Positions 1 to 11,241 of a stretch of 64,000 nt of DNA are shown one piece after another. The notes under the pieces were generated by a model that was given only the letters and a program-made list of their open reading frames with translations, was not told where the DNA came from and searched no databases. The position numbers and the translations under genes are program-made. This DNA is from Phalacrocorax aristotelis (Eukaryota; Chordata; Aves; Suliformes; Phalacrocoracidae): contig NC_134276.1 of NCBI RefSeq assembly GCF_949628215.1, positions 102,613,799 through 102,677,798 on the forward strand, given 5' to 3'. Positions within the stretch are counted from its first letter, which is position 1. Every line of letters starts with the position of its first letter.

Positions 1-306
1 CCATCAAGTGCTTGCTTTGGCAAGTACGGATTCCTGACGCTTGCCACCTGAAGATGTCAGCATGGAACTTTTGCTGGGAATGCGTGCACAAATAACACAG
101 TGTTTCATGAAATGAGGAGCGCACAAAACGACTGCTGTTTCTGTGCTGTTTTTTTGTTATTCCCGCTCAGGAAGGCTGCTTAATCTGCCGTCCTGGTGGA
201 AGCGTTTGTCTTCAGAAAAGTCTGAATAGAAAACTTGGGTTCTTGTTATATTGCTTGAATGATTTCAAGTCCTTCCTTTTCTTTGTCTTCGGCTTGTATT
301 TTTCAG
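1..306 (+). other. ATP5PO: ATP5PO intron, 3' part (5' end off window)
   Basis: This stretch ends in a pyrimidine-rich tract and the acceptor AG at 305-306, directly before a recognisable ATP5PO exon. I see no coding similarity in it. The earlier ATP5PO exons lie to the left of the window. Confidence 0.75.
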
Positions 307-393
307 CCCTTGGATGACGCCAGCCTTACTGAGCTGAAAAGTGCTCTGAATGGATTCTTGGCTAAGGGAGAGGTCTTAAAGCTGGAGACCAAG
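307..393 (+). CDS. ATP5PO: ATP5PO (ATP synthase OSCP subunit), penultimate coding exon
   Basis: The exon is 87 nt, 29 whole codons, and reads PLDDASLTELKSALNGF and on to KLETK. It lies between an acceptor AG at 305-306 and a donor GT at 394-395. The match is to the C-terminal part of the oligomycin-sensitivity conferring protein. OSCP sits on top of F1 in the mitochondrial matrix and ties it to the peripheral stalk of ATP synthase, so that rotation of the central stalk drives ATP synthesis. The match rests on recall of the vertebrate family, and the conserved junction TDPSILGG in the next exon makes it secure. A 295-bp intron separates it from the last exon. Confidence 0.93.
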
Positions 394-688
394 GTCTGGA
401 TTTTTTGATTTGTAAATAAATTTCATCAAGTTCATGTTAAGCTGGGATTTTGCCTCTCTGATCTTTAAAAAATAATTTTACTGAATGGAGTTGCTATATT
501 GCATGGTTCTGTGCTTTCTTGTAGATCCAATGATGCTTTAATTACCAAAATCTTAACTTGGGAATACAGTGACTGCAAAGTTATCTTAAAAAAAGGCTCT
601 TTTAAAAGCTTTTTTACTGGTGTAAAAATTGGGTACTAGGCTAACAGGTTCTTGCTAATAGGATTTCTGTTCAATATTTCTTCTTTAG

Positions 689-802
689 ACTGATCCGTCA
701 ATCCTTGGTGGCATGATTGTCAATATCGGGGAGAAGTATGTGGACATGTCAACAAAGTCAAAGATCCAGAAACTCACCAAAATCATGAGAGAGACTGTCT
801 AG
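689..802 (+). CDS. ATP5PO: ATP5PO (ATP synthase OSCP subunit), last coding exon
   Basis: The exon starts after the acceptor AG at 687-688 and reads [19 protein letters not shown], then a lysine-rich helix, ending RETV with stop TAG at 800-802. The [10 protein letters not shown] segment is the signature of the OSCP C-terminal domain, shared from the bacterial delta subunit to mammals. This domain contacts the b subunit of the peripheral stalk. Together with the preceding exon, 66 C-terminal residues are present and the frame is intact. The gene ends facing ITSN1, as in human chromosome 21q22. Upstream exons, with the mitochondrial presequence, are off the window. Confidence 0.95.
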   Translation, partial: TDPSILGGMIVNIGEKYVDMSTKSKIQKLTKIMRETV

Positions 803-870
803 CAAGCCGTCCTTGTCATTCACTATGAAACCTGTCAGATGGAAACAATAAAATAATTTCTTCTGGAATA
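803..870 (+). other. ATP5PO: ATP5PO 3' UTR
   Basis: A very short 3' UTR of about 65-70 nt follows the stop codon. It contains the AATAAA at 847-852, so cleavage is expected near 865-875. The exact cleavage site is inferred. Confidence 0.75.
847..852 (+). promoter_or_regulatory. ATP5PO polyadenylation signal AATAAA
   Basis: A canonical AATAAA lies 45 nt after the ATP5PO stop codon. It is followed by a short T/G-rich stretch, consistent with use as the poly(A) signal. Confidence 0.85.
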
Positions 871-2960
871 GACGGTGTGAAGTATTTTGATTCAGAGACA
901 CAGCACTGAGGGAGAGAGGTGGTGATGCTGCAGTGACTTTCACTTAGCCCTTGCTGAACATTTATTGACACAGCTTGAAAATGTATCTCACCCTGACCGC
1001 AGGGGAACATTGCTCTGGAGGAAGTGGAGAGTAATGCTCTAGGAGCTGTTAAACGGGCCACTGCTGCTGGGGTTCTGGCAGCTTTTTGCTAGGGCTGTTG
1101 TCGGGCCGGCGGTGCGATGGCGGCGCGATAGCCCTGCTGCCGCTCGGGCCGTTTCAGCATGTGGAAGGTGCAAACGTTGGAAGCGCAACTGGTAGATTCT
1201 CCTGCGAGAGCGACAGTGGCTGTTGAAATGGTGCGTCATCGGCACGTTCCCTCCAGCAATGGCTGTATCAGGCCCAGTTTACTTCCATGTCTGTAGCGCT
1301 GGAGAGAGTTTGTATATGCCTTAAACTAAAATTACCCTCCGAAAGCTTGCTAGTTAGAGGGCTAGGGTGTCTCTAACTTAAAACTCTGCACAAAAGTATT
1401 TGGGATGGGACGGGTTCACAGCTAAGGAGTGCTATGGCAGTGTTGTGGCTAGCTGCATGTGCTTCCCCGTTAACATCTGGGCACAAATTTATAACTGTTC
1501 TCTGTCTTGAAGTGCTGTGCCTCTGTTTTACATTTAGATACTCTTCAACAGGCTTGTGAAGGAGCGTGAAGTGCCCGTTTGTCCCTGTTGGCTTTTGGTC
1601 AAGAACTGATGTCTGAGTTAAGTACTCCATGCTGGAAGTACGTTTCCCCCCCAAGGCTGCTGGCTGTATGCCCTGCCTGGAGGGGTTGCAGGAGAGGAAG
1701 AGGCTGTGCCTGGCTTCTTGCCAGCCCTCCTGGGGGCAGGGGAGTGGTGGGTGGAATCGGCCAAGGAAGCCCAGAAGCAGAATGAAGGGGTCGTTCTGGA
1801 GGTGGTGGGAGCAGCAGGGAGGGCTCATGCTGGGGAAGAGAAGGGAGGGCTTAAGCTTCTGGGGTGGGTGATGAGGGCAGGCAGCGCTTGGGGGCGCCCC
1901 CAGGAGGCTAGGCTCAGTCAGAGGCAGGGCAGAGGGGCTGCCAGAGGCCTGCAGCCCTGGGGGAGGGGCAGTGGGGCAGCGAGTGGTGCAAAGGGGCCTC
2001 CTGACACCCCACTTTCTGCTCCTGGCTCAGCTCCTGGAACTGTAACAGCAGCCACGCGGCTTTCCAGAGCTCAGCACTGTGCAGGGGAGACGCCGGCCCT
2101 GCTCAGCCGGATTCACATGGCCTGGTGTCCTGACGAGTCCCATCTCACCTATCGCTACAGCGGCTGCGATTTGCAGACCATCACAGCAGGGTGCTTCAGC
2201 TACAGCCCCAAACAGCTGTGAAAGACCTCGAGGTGCGGGTGTTAGTGGGTGCCAAGCGAGATAAACAGACCCACTGCTCAACAGGACACCGAGGGTATTG
2301 CCCTCAGGGCAGCTGGGCTCGTTCTGTAATTATTAACAAAAACTAGGGGAGAGACCAGAGTGGGAGTTTCCATATTCTCGGGCAGCCAGGCCGCAGGCGG
2401 TCACTGGCAAGCTGCGAGTGTCTGGCCACAGAGCAAGGCCTGCCCCGTGTCGTAAGGCACACAGAGTAATGGCACCTGGCCTAGGAAGCAAGTGCCTGTG
2501 GTTGTTTTTTTGGACGGGTGGTTTTTCAATTATTGTTTTTTGATAATTGATTTTTTTGCCTTCTTACTACAGATTTGGTCAACTCTCAATTTTCAGATCT
2601 GAAAAAAATGCCAACAAGGGGTTACAGAGGTGAAAAGTGCCGTGTGTCAGGCATTAAATGGTGGTAATTCCCCTGCCGCTGGGTCTATCACTTCACTTAT
2701 ACCTGTGTAGGACTTTCGTCAAAAATACTCACCTGAAGATTTATTTAATGTGTCGGACACGGCATTGCTTCTTCAGCGCTTCTCAAGAATGTAACAGTAC
2801 GCAGGTAAACTTTTAAAAAACCTGGATTTATTCTTGCATAATTTCACTTGCGCAACTACAGTCTCATCTGTGCCGAACAAATCGCACAGCCTAAAACCTT
2901 ATCAGCAGTTCCCACCTCAGTGAGTGCAGCTCGGGAAGCGGCACAATTCCTCAAACAGGT
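871..2960. other. Intergenic region between ATP5PO and ITSN1 3' ends
   Basis: No exon or known gene is recognised here. It holds a CpG-dense patch at about 1100-1151 and a GC-rich, purine-biased block at about 1620-2250 on the + strand. The block is open in several frames, but there is no recognisable protein similarity and no splice context. An AT-rich stretch begins near 2500 and contains TTTATT (AATAAA on the - strand) at 2740-2745 and 2827-2832. These could be alternative distal poly(A) signals for ITSN1, in which case part of 2700-2960 would belong to its 3' UTR. Confidence 0.6.
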
Positions 2961-2983
2961 AAACACATTTTAAGGACTTTTGC

Positions 2984-2989
2984 TTTATT
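2984..2989 (-). promoter_or_regulatory. Candidate distal poly(A) signal of ITSN1-L
   Basis: TTTATT on the + strand is AATAAA on the ITSN1 strand. About 15-45 nt downstream on that strand the sequence is GT-rich (AATGTGTTTACCTGTTTG), like a downstream cleavage element. Usage is inferred; 2827-2832 and 2740-2745 are competing signals. Confidence 0.45.
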
Positions 2990-4440
2990 CGGACTGTGTC
3001 TGTAAAGATAATTATTTAACGGAGAGCGGCTGAGGAAACGACACATTCACAGCAACCAAAGTACAGTTGAAATTGTCTTACGAGAAACAGTGGTGTCTGA
3101 TTTGTTATTATTCATTGTACCTATTATGAATGCTTTAAAAAAACCAAAAGAAACCAATTTCACAGTATGAATGTTTTCCTGTAGAACAGTTAGACATGAT
3201 GTAAATGAATAATACCAATTAATTCAATTTCCTCTGGAAAAAAAAAACCAAAACTTTTTTTCTTATTCGGCCAGAACTTAAGATATACACATAACAGTTA
3301 CTTTATAAATGCCATTGTAATTTTTAGGATCATGTGAATACTACAGATAGTACAATAATTACTTTTTTAAGGAAAAGAAAAAAAAAAGAAAACTAATTTA
3401 TACCAATTGTTTGGCAGCAAAAAGTGCACTAAAAAGTAACACCACCACCAGCAGGGAGGAGGATTCCCCAATTCTAAGTATTAACATTGGAAAAAATACT
3501 ACAGCTGTCTTGGTTTGTTTTTCTTTTCCCCAGCAGGAAGCGGAAAGTGCCCATTACACTGGCTGCAAAGGCTGTCAGAATCAAAATTCCTTTTCAGCAA
3601 CTTGAGGGCTGGAATAGGGTAATTCTGCACAGGCTGTGAGCAAAGCTGAAGCCTCCCCGGGGAAACCCTGCCCCGCAGTGGGTGGCTTTGCCTTTTCCCC
3701 AGGGGAGTGGGGTTGTCTGGCCTCGCTGTGGGGGGGGAGCATGCGCCATCTGCGGTGGCTCGTGATGGGCCTTGCCTCGGTGGGATGCAGGAGGGGCAGC
3801 GCAGGCCCCTCCACACCAGCAGGACCTTTCAGGTGGTGCTGCCCAGTCACCCCAAAAGCAGCCCATACCGGGGCGAGCGTGGTGGTGCAAACCTCGGAGA
3901 GCCTGAAAGACGTGGTGGGACGTGGCGAGAGGGAGAGCAGAGGCAGCGCGTTGGCCGAACACCCAGACCAGTGCTAGGGTCCTCTGCACCCAACCTTCCC
4001 TCTTCTTCCTGGCAAGAAGGGGTCATACCATGGAGCAGCCACCATGGATTTCCCTTCCAATCCATCACCCGATGGACACCCACCCACGGTTTGGTGGGGG
4101 TGCATGACACAGAGATCCTGCTGCTCACCAAGTTCTTTTTTAGCTCTGCCCCCTATTTCTTCCCTTTTCCCCGCTATGTTCCTGCATCCCAGCCTTCACC
4201 TGCGCGCACTGCGGTGGGCAGGAGCTGATGCCTGGGGGGTTTGACGAGGGGGCTTGGACGAAGCACCAGCTCCCTTCGCTTGCATGACACACTGAGATCC
4301 CAGAACTGACTGCTAAATCCAGGGTTAGCGACACTTCTGCAGCTTTACAAGCAGCACAAGGAATTAACCTATGGTCGCTACAGAGCTTTGACAACTATAT
4401 CAAGTGACTAGACTAGTTTAACATGTTCTTACTGCAGTTC

Positions 4441-4446
4441 TTTATT
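4441..4446 (-). promoter_or_regulatory. Alternative poly(A) signal candidate of ITSN1-L
   Basis: An AATAAA on the - strand lies exactly where AT-rich UTR-like sequence gives way to the GC-rich block at 3600-4250. The downstream sequence is not clearly GT-rich. If used, it would give a UTR of about 6.7 kb. Confidence 0.3.
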
Positions 4447-4986
4447 CTTTTACATTAGGTCCTAAATATATCCTCCTATGTACAGAAAAATAATTTCCCA
4501 AGGACTGTCCTTATTTTAAAATATTTAAATGAACAAATAAAACTGGGTGCCTATAAATGCTTTTCTGTTAGATTTGCTCAGTATTGGACAATGACAACAT
4601 AGCTGTGTTTTTATATTATATATACAAATAATCACACATACATATATAAAAGCAGGTATTTAACTATAGATACATTCATATGCACGTAGGACAAGAGTGT
4701 TTGGGCTAACCGCCAGGATACGTGTGGAACGTATGTACAGAGCAAACCCCTCAAAGCAAAGGTGATCTAACCCGATTCCCAGCTTTTCTGTGTTTCAAGG
4801 GTTTTTGACTGCTAGAGTTGAACAAACTGAACTACCACAGTGGCAGTATGAAAGTAGACACCACTGTTTTGTAAAAGCCTGGACTTGTCACATCTCAGTC
4901 TTGAAAATGTATTTAATAATATTACAAAAACTGCATTATCCACAATGGTTCCCCCCCCCAACCCTACTTGCGTGTAACAAAAAAGA

Positions 4987-4992
4987 TTTATT
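4987..4992 (-). promoter_or_regulatory. Alternative poly(A) signal candidate of ITSN1-L
   Basis: An AATAAA on the - strand is followed by a T-run and then a G9 run (C9 at about 4951-4959 on +). That U-rich plus G-rich arrangement often supports cleavage. Usage is not shown by the sequence alone. Confidence 0.35.
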
Positions 4993-6870
4993 TTTAAAGG
5001 GTAAAAAAATTTTAAAATGAACATTTAAAAAGTTCCCTCATAAAAACTCATGTTGAGAAAATATATCATAATTAAGTGCATCTAGAAAAAAGTTCTGTAA
5101 TTTATCAGTCATTTGGCTTAGTGTCAGCTCAGCAACATGCTCTGACTTTCAAGGTGCCCAAGTCAACCCTCTGGCTGTGTGCAACCTCTCAGGGCTCTCC
5201 AGGCTGGCTCTCTGCCAGCACTGAACTTGGTACGGTACTTGGTATTTCTGAGGCCAGGTCGGCCTAGTATTTTTTTTCATTTACAGTGCTTCTAAATGTG
5301 TTGCAAGTTCTAAGTATATAAATTATGATTTGCCCGGTAAATACAATTCTGTTTAGTTGCTAAAGCCACTTTCAGGAAGAGAAGGAAGAAAACAGATCCA
5401 GCTGCAAAGACTATAAACTACTTTGGTATTTTATCTCAATCTTGACTATTTGTTTGGTGTTCTGTTGCAATCTCTCAATCCTTACAGAGTTTAAAACCAA
5501 GCTTGTAATGTAGGCTTTACATTGTCGAAGCCTTTTGAATTCCTCCACGCGCCCCCAGCAAAGCATGTAGGCACCCAGCTGGCTTTACTTATGCCTTTGC
5601 GCTGAATTGGGGCAGGACTTAAAGTGCTGAAGCACTGTGTTGAGCCAGCGGCTGGAGGGCTGCAGCAGAGATGTCAGCTGCCAGATGAGCTGTCAGGGAG
5701 AAGCCTGGAAAGGAATCCCTAAAACAGCGCTGTTTCACAGGGCTGAGCATCAGCGGGAGGGTTAAAGGGAAGGGAAGAGGGATGCTTTCCAAAGGACTTA
5801 ATTACAGGACAGAAGCACCAGTTTACTCACAAGATGCACACAGAAGAACATCCACAATGGTGCAAGGCAGTGAGATGTCTTTTCCAGTCACCCACTGCGT
5901 TCATTCATGCAAGGCAGCCGGTGTTTGGCTTGCAGGGAACCAACGGGCTTAGCAGGTGGGGAAAAGAATCGCAGCCAGGAGGGGACTTGGGAGATCTCAG
6001 ATGTGAGCCTCAACCCTAACGGCAATGAACCGGAGGCTGCAGGCTTGCAGTGTGGGCAGGGGCAGCTCCCAGCCTGGCACTGCTGGGAAGGATGGCGTGG
6101 ACCTCGGAAAGGGGAGAGCTAAACCTGCCCCGGACATAATGACTTCCAGCTACATCTGACCAAGTGCAGAAGAAAATGAGCTCAGGTGGTTTCTCTGAGC
6201 GGCATCTCGACTCCTGTCCACAGGGAGAACACACTCTCAAGGCAGATCAGCAAGACCAGGCTGATTCTTACTGCAGTCAGAGCAATGATGGAAAGGTCCC
6301 AAATGGGGAGGGATATGGGTGAAAGGCCAGCCACCCTTGCTGGTGTGTAATGGCATTACTGGCAAATGCCTCATGCAGCTACAGCCCAGGGAAACAAGTC
6401 CTTTGAGAAACAGAAAACCAGCACATTGATGCTGGTGCAGCCGATTCCCTGTATAGAAAGGGCATGTACCTCTGTGCCTCCTGGATGGTCGTGAGAGCTG
6501 CCTGGATGGCACCAGGAAAGCAAAGAGCCTGACAGCAATGTTTATAAGCCCACGAAGTCCTCGTGAAAGCATCTTGAAACAGCACAGTGCCTAAGCACCT
6601 CAGAGGAATAGCTCAGAAGGTAATTCCTGGAAAGGTGAGTATAAGGGCTGCTAAAAAAAGCTGAAAAGCTCCACTTCTATAAAAAAAGTGCATGCAAAGT
6701 CCTGCATAAATACAGAGCTGCACTGAATCCACTGTGGTTCTCCCAGTCTGGGGACAAACACATGGTGTGTAATGAATCACTGTTATTATTATTACTATTG
6801 TTATGGATGCTTGGGGTCTGGGTTAATTGACGTTCTGCTGTGAATCTGTGGATCTGATTTTAAACTAACA

Positions 6871-6898
6871 CCCCCCCCCCCCAAAAAAAAAAAAAAAA
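6871..6898. repeat. Compound homopolymer C12-A16
   Basis: Twelve C are followed directly by sixteen A on the + strand, so the ITSN1 transcript would carry U16 then G12. It lies inside the inferred long 3' UTR. Such tracts are unstable and prone to sequencing error, so the exact length is uncertain. Confidence 0.9.
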
Positions 6899-8950
6899 GA
6901 AAAAAGACAAAAAGATTCTTTCCTTTCTCTGAGGTATCCTGTCCTGTCTGCAGCCACAACAATGTTGACATTCTGTCCATCCCCAGGTACCCCAATTTTT
7001 CAAGTCATGTTAATAATAACTTCTAAAAGCGGCATTGTTCCCTTCCAGTTTCTGACCCATTAACTCAGTTCTACTACAAGACTCAAAGCCAAGAAAGCAC
7101 TAGGAAGAAATACCACTCCCCTTGTTAAAATAAATGTACAAGAGAAGAACACAATTCCCTGAATTACAGCTCAGAAAGCAATCCAGCTGTGCAACTCTTT
7201 CCATTGCATGTTTTCTCAGTGCTGCAGATTTTGCTCCTTCTCTTAGGGGTTTTTTTTTACTCCCAGTTCATCCAATGCAAGACCACTGTTTCAATAAAGG
7301 CAGTGGATGCATTAAAAAGTCACAGTACTATTTTTAGAAAGGCTTGATTGCCAGCCAAGGAGTTTGACAAATTCCTTCTAAACAAATGGCTCCCATAAAG
7401 TAGAGGCTGCTAAAAGGTAGAAATGAAACCCCATCTTGAGAGCCAGTCCCCATGGCCCAGGTACCGGTTCAATCTCACCACTGCCTCATGTTAAGGATGA
7501 GTAACAGAGAGACCTTGTACTCCTTCTCTCTACCAGGATTAATTTTACCAAAGCAAATGCTGACAGCCTGTCCCATAACTCCACAATATACAGGTTTACA
7601 ATCTCCACGTTTTATCTGCATGGATTTGCTCTTTCAATCCAAAACACGATCAGGTATTATCTGGGCTTTGATTTTGTTGTGGTTGTTTTGCGTAACATTA
7701 GGAAAAGTTTACACCCATCTCGATGAGGCTGGAACGGGACCTGTGAGCTAAGGTATGCTGTTTTGCAAAGATATTCAGAGACCAATAACCAGTGTCCGAA
7801 AAATAGGGTCTACATAAATACAGGTACTGAATACTGGTAGCGTAGACTAGCAGCATTTGGCCTGACAGCCAGCTCGTGGCACTCGTAAGAGGATGGCTCG
7901 GCCTCCATATGTCGTGGTAATGACAGCTGGCTTTCTAAATACACGAAGAGACACATAATTTCCTAGGTATTGCTGCTGCTGCGTGCCTCCCTCTTCCCCA
8001 AACTCTTCCAAACACAGGTGGTATTGAAACAAGCCTACGAGAGCTTGCAGTTTTCTCTATGAAAGTACTAGTAGGACTACAGCTATTGAGTCTCCTTCTT
8101 CAGTAAAAGCCCGTAGCTTTTACAGCGTGAAGTCCTGGATGAGCAGGAGGTCTATGCAGCTACAGTAGGTAGAAAAGCAGAAACCCATAGCCCATGCAGC
8201 CATGGAGTTAATGCAAAGCGACATGCAAGGCTGTGGCATTCCTGATCGGGGAAAACCAGGCAGGAGTCAATGGGTTTCTAAGAACCTTTGGCTAACGCTG
8301 GTGAAAGCAGTCGTTTGGGAAGCCAGCGGTGCCAGTCATGCCTCAAATGCAAATAGCACAGGCCTCGGCACTACAGAGCACTGAGGGCAAGCAAGTGAGA
8401 AAGCAGCGATGTCCCGATGCACAGCCAGCTGGCTCTAAGGGTGTATGTTCTGTCCTGGATGCACAGGGATTAGGACAAGCTTCCTCCTTAGGATTAGACT
8501 GATTACAAGGGATTCATTAGGTATCTGAGAGCCAAACCCCAGCCTTTCATCGTCATTATGTTTGCATAACTCCTGTTGACATTAATGGAGTTAAACATTG
8601 CTGTGCATCGAGGGTAAGTGGGAAATCACAAGTGATGGTGGTTGGGACGGTGCTCAGTAGCTCTCTTACGGTTCCCCAAAATGGTGCCGTCGTACATGCC
8701 CATGACAAGGGTGGCAATCTGAGAGGAGCCCCTGCAGCTACGGGTCCCCCGCTTCCCACACCCCTTGAGCCTCAGGGGAAGGTGCAGCTCCTTGAGGCTC
8801 CCTTGAAAAAGCTGGCCAGGATTTCTGCGTTACACCCACGGTCTTTTTTTGTCCTGTTTGTCTATTTAGTTGTTACTGTAATTCATGCTGGTGAAATGAC
8901 ACCATAAAAAAGTGATGCTACTTTTTAAGCGCTGAAATGAATGTTCACCA

Positions 8951-8958
8951 TATTTACA
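8951..8958 (-). promoter_or_regulatory. Pumilio-response-type element in the ITSN1-L 3' UTR
   Basis: TATTTACA on + is TGTAAATA on the ITSN1 strand, a perfect match to the PUM1/PUM2 consensus UGUANAUA. A second copy lies 179 nt away at 9130-9137. Binding is inferred from the motif. Confidence 0.5.
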
Positions 8959-9129
8959 GCTACTGAGTAAAATTAGGACAGCAATAAAAGGTTAGACAAT
9001 GACATTTAATGTTACTCCATTAATAGATTTTATCACTTTTTTTATCCTACCACAACAATGTGTATTTTCATATACATTATATTTAATAAAATGTATTGAT
9101 ATGGAATTAGGAAAGCATGGGTTTAGTAC

Positions 9130-9137
9130 TATTTACA
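9130..9137 (-). promoter_or_regulatory. Second Pumilio-response-type element
   Basis: A second perfect TGTAAATA on the ITSN1 strand, in an AT-rich stretch. In transcript order it lies upstream of the 8951-8958 copy. Binding is inferred from the motif. Confidence 0.5.
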
Positions 9138-9365
9138 TATTTTAATTGAAACAATTTTCTTAACAACATTGAAAAATAGAAACTCAACGTTCTCTTAATT
9201 GTGTTTTCAGCCAGTTAGTGGTAAACAAATGCATGCCTAGGAAGTTACACTCCCTCTAAAATGTGGTCAGTTGAAAGTTTCTAACTAAAGTGTGTATCTC
9301 TGTTTTGTTTCAAAAAATACATAAGTATGTCTGTAATTTCTGATACAAAATTCTACACTATCTTC

Positions 9366-9382
9366 AATAAATAAATAATAAA
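9366..9382 (-). promoter_or_regulatory. AU-rich element (overlapping ATTTA motifs)
   Basis: On the ITSN1 strand this reads CTTTATTATTTATTTATT. It contains overlapping ATTTA pentamers and the UUAUUUAUU nonamer of class II AU-rich elements, which control mRNA stability. On the + strand it mimics AATAAA repeats, but no + strand gene is present here. Confidence 0.5.
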
Positions 9383-11092
9383 GCGATTCTGAAAAGTATG
9401 AAATGTAAACTTTTTCGTCCCTCCAACATACATTTTTTTTTTCCCATTGCTTGAAACATTACAGTGGTCTTGTAGGAAATTATAATACACAGACAATTCC
9501 CAGCACAGTTTACACTTATTACCATACTGCATCTACCTATCTGTTATGAATATATCCTAATTTCCTAATGGAAATCGATAAGACTTGTAGTGCTAGAGAA
9601 CACCGCCTATACAGGAAAGGTGGAAACCAGTACTGAAAGGACATGCAAGGAACACCAAAACCTAACAACAGGCTCCACAAGAACGTTCACATGCTAATGA
9701 AACAGGCTGACACCTCCCATTCGGAAATAAAGTCCTTACAAAAATACCAGTGTATGCATGATAGGTCACGAACAAAATGAATCCGAGCAGAACAAAGAGG
9801 AATTTTCCTCTTAGGGGCCTATTGTCTCTCGGGCCCAGACTCAGCAAAGCACTTACGCATGTGCTTAAGGGAAACAAGACGTAAGTGCACGCTTAAAGCT
9901 GGGCGCTTTGCCAAACAGGGAAAGTTTGCTGGATGTGGGCCTATACGTGCGTATTTGTGGAGTTAAATGGATCTATAAGCCCTGGCATTCCCCCGGATGA
10001 CAAGGCTTTTACTTTGGGGTTACCCACTCTGCACCACCGCATGCACTCTGTTTCTGGTCGCATCCGGCGCTGCTGCCACCAAAACGGTGACCACCCCGGC
10101 TCGCCACAAACACCTTCATCGGCTACAGTACGCTGCTGCCCTGAATTCAGTAACACGATGTTAAACACAGTTAGGCACGGTACAATTTAATAACGGGTCA
10201 CCACTGATTGCTTTGCAAACTGGGCTCTGCGGGGTACAAATTAGCTTCCTGAGCTACAGCCATGATTTTTTTTTTCTTCCCCGCTGCAGGTGACAGATCG
10301 TTCATCTGCGGTCACACAGTCAAGCAGCAGTAGTACAGTAGTATCGAAGTGGTATAGCGCAACATTCAGCAGGGCTCTATCTTTAAGCCTCTGTTTACTG
10401 TTCGAACACTACAGTCCTATAGAAAACAACAACTTCCAAAAGTACCGAGTGGGCAGACTTTCTGGAGTGCAATTCATCTCTGTGCAGAAGGCCTGTACAT
10501 AATTTATTTTCAGGGGCAACATAATTCATGAAGTGGTATGTTAATAGAATCTTCTCTGTTTATAGATATAGACTATTTATTTTCTAAGTCTTTTCAGTAC
10601 CACCATGAAGATCTTCAGAGATCTTCTTCCTGCATAACTGCTCCTTCCATTCACATTACATTTACACGCTACTTTGCTGAGCAACAGGCACAGAATTCCT
10701 TAAGGGGGAAAACCCTGCAGAAAGCCTCCAAAACGTACCAACATTGCCTTCTTCATGTAAATTAAAGTGTAGGGTAACTGGAGCGAGCATAGCAACCTAT
10801 GTGGTTTGCGAGCCTTTCAGGCTGGAGCACAACGAACAACTAGGTTATTTCATAAACCCAGGAAACTAACCTCAAGTTCCACATAGAGGAATCGAGAGAG
10901 ATCTCCTCACTAAACTGGGATTCGTTTTTCAGTGAGAATTATCAAGGCACAAAGATGCTCCTGTTTGCTTTGATAACCCTCTTACGTGTGAAGGGCAAGC
11001 AGTAGTTTCATACCACACCAATAAGGATTTTGCTTCTGCAGGCACCTATTGCAGTGAACTCAGACCAGAATAATACACCAGTGCCTTTCCTT

Positions 11093-11241
11093 CTAAGGCT
11101 CATCAAACAATTGCAGGTCTAGTCGGACGACTATCTCTCCTGTTGGGACTTCATGCAGAAGGAGACACTTTGTAACTGGTCCCTTTGAACCCTGATCCTT
11201 CTTAATGTCTGCCACACGGATCTCTGTTCTGCCCAAAAAGT
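11093..11241 (-). CDS. ITSN1: ITSN1 exon 41: C2 domain end and long-isoform stop
   Basis: The exon is 149 nt: two bases finishing an Asp codon, 48 residues and stop TAG at 11093-11095. It reads [12 protein letters not shown] through [17 protein letters not shown], the end of the intersectin C2 domain. This C-terminal domain follows DH-PH in the long isoform and is thought to bind membranes. The acceptor is ttgcatttcag. The final residues match the mammalian ITSN1-L C terminus as I recall it, so no truncation is apparent. Confidence 0.95.

Larger units (their letters stand above)
2965..11092 (-). other. ITSN1: ITSN1 long-isoform 3' UTR (inferred, about 8 kb)
   Basis: No other gene lies between the long-isoform stop at 11093-11095 and the ATP5PO end, so this is the natural place for the 3' UTR. 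Mammalian ITSN1-L mRNA is recalled as about 15 kb against a coding sequence of about 5.2 kb, which implies a similarly long UTR. Candidate AATAAA signals on the - strand lie at 10576-10581, 10503-10508, 4987-4992, 4441-4446 and 2984-2989. The last has a GT-rich downstream stretch and is my preferred end. A GC-rich block at about 3600-4250 interrupts the AT-rich sequence, so the true end could instead be near 4430. Pumilio-type and AU-rich elements at 8951-9382 fit a UTR. Confidence 0.5.

Noticed and set aside
1373..4394. Several ORFs of 80-170 codons on both strands in the GC-rich blocks.
   Set aside because: They overlap on both strands, have low-complexity composition and no recognisable domain or splice context. 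GC-rich DNA gives such ORFs by chance.
9366..9382. AATAAA repeats on the + strand as the end of a + strand gene.
   Set aside because: No + strand exon lies upstream within reach. The same bases read as an AU-rich element on the ITSN1 strand.
10944..10950. A 7-base match to the miR-124 seed target (GTGCCTT on the ITSN1 strand).
   Set aside because: A single 7-mer in an 8-kb UTR is expected about half the time by chance, and conservation cannot be judged here.
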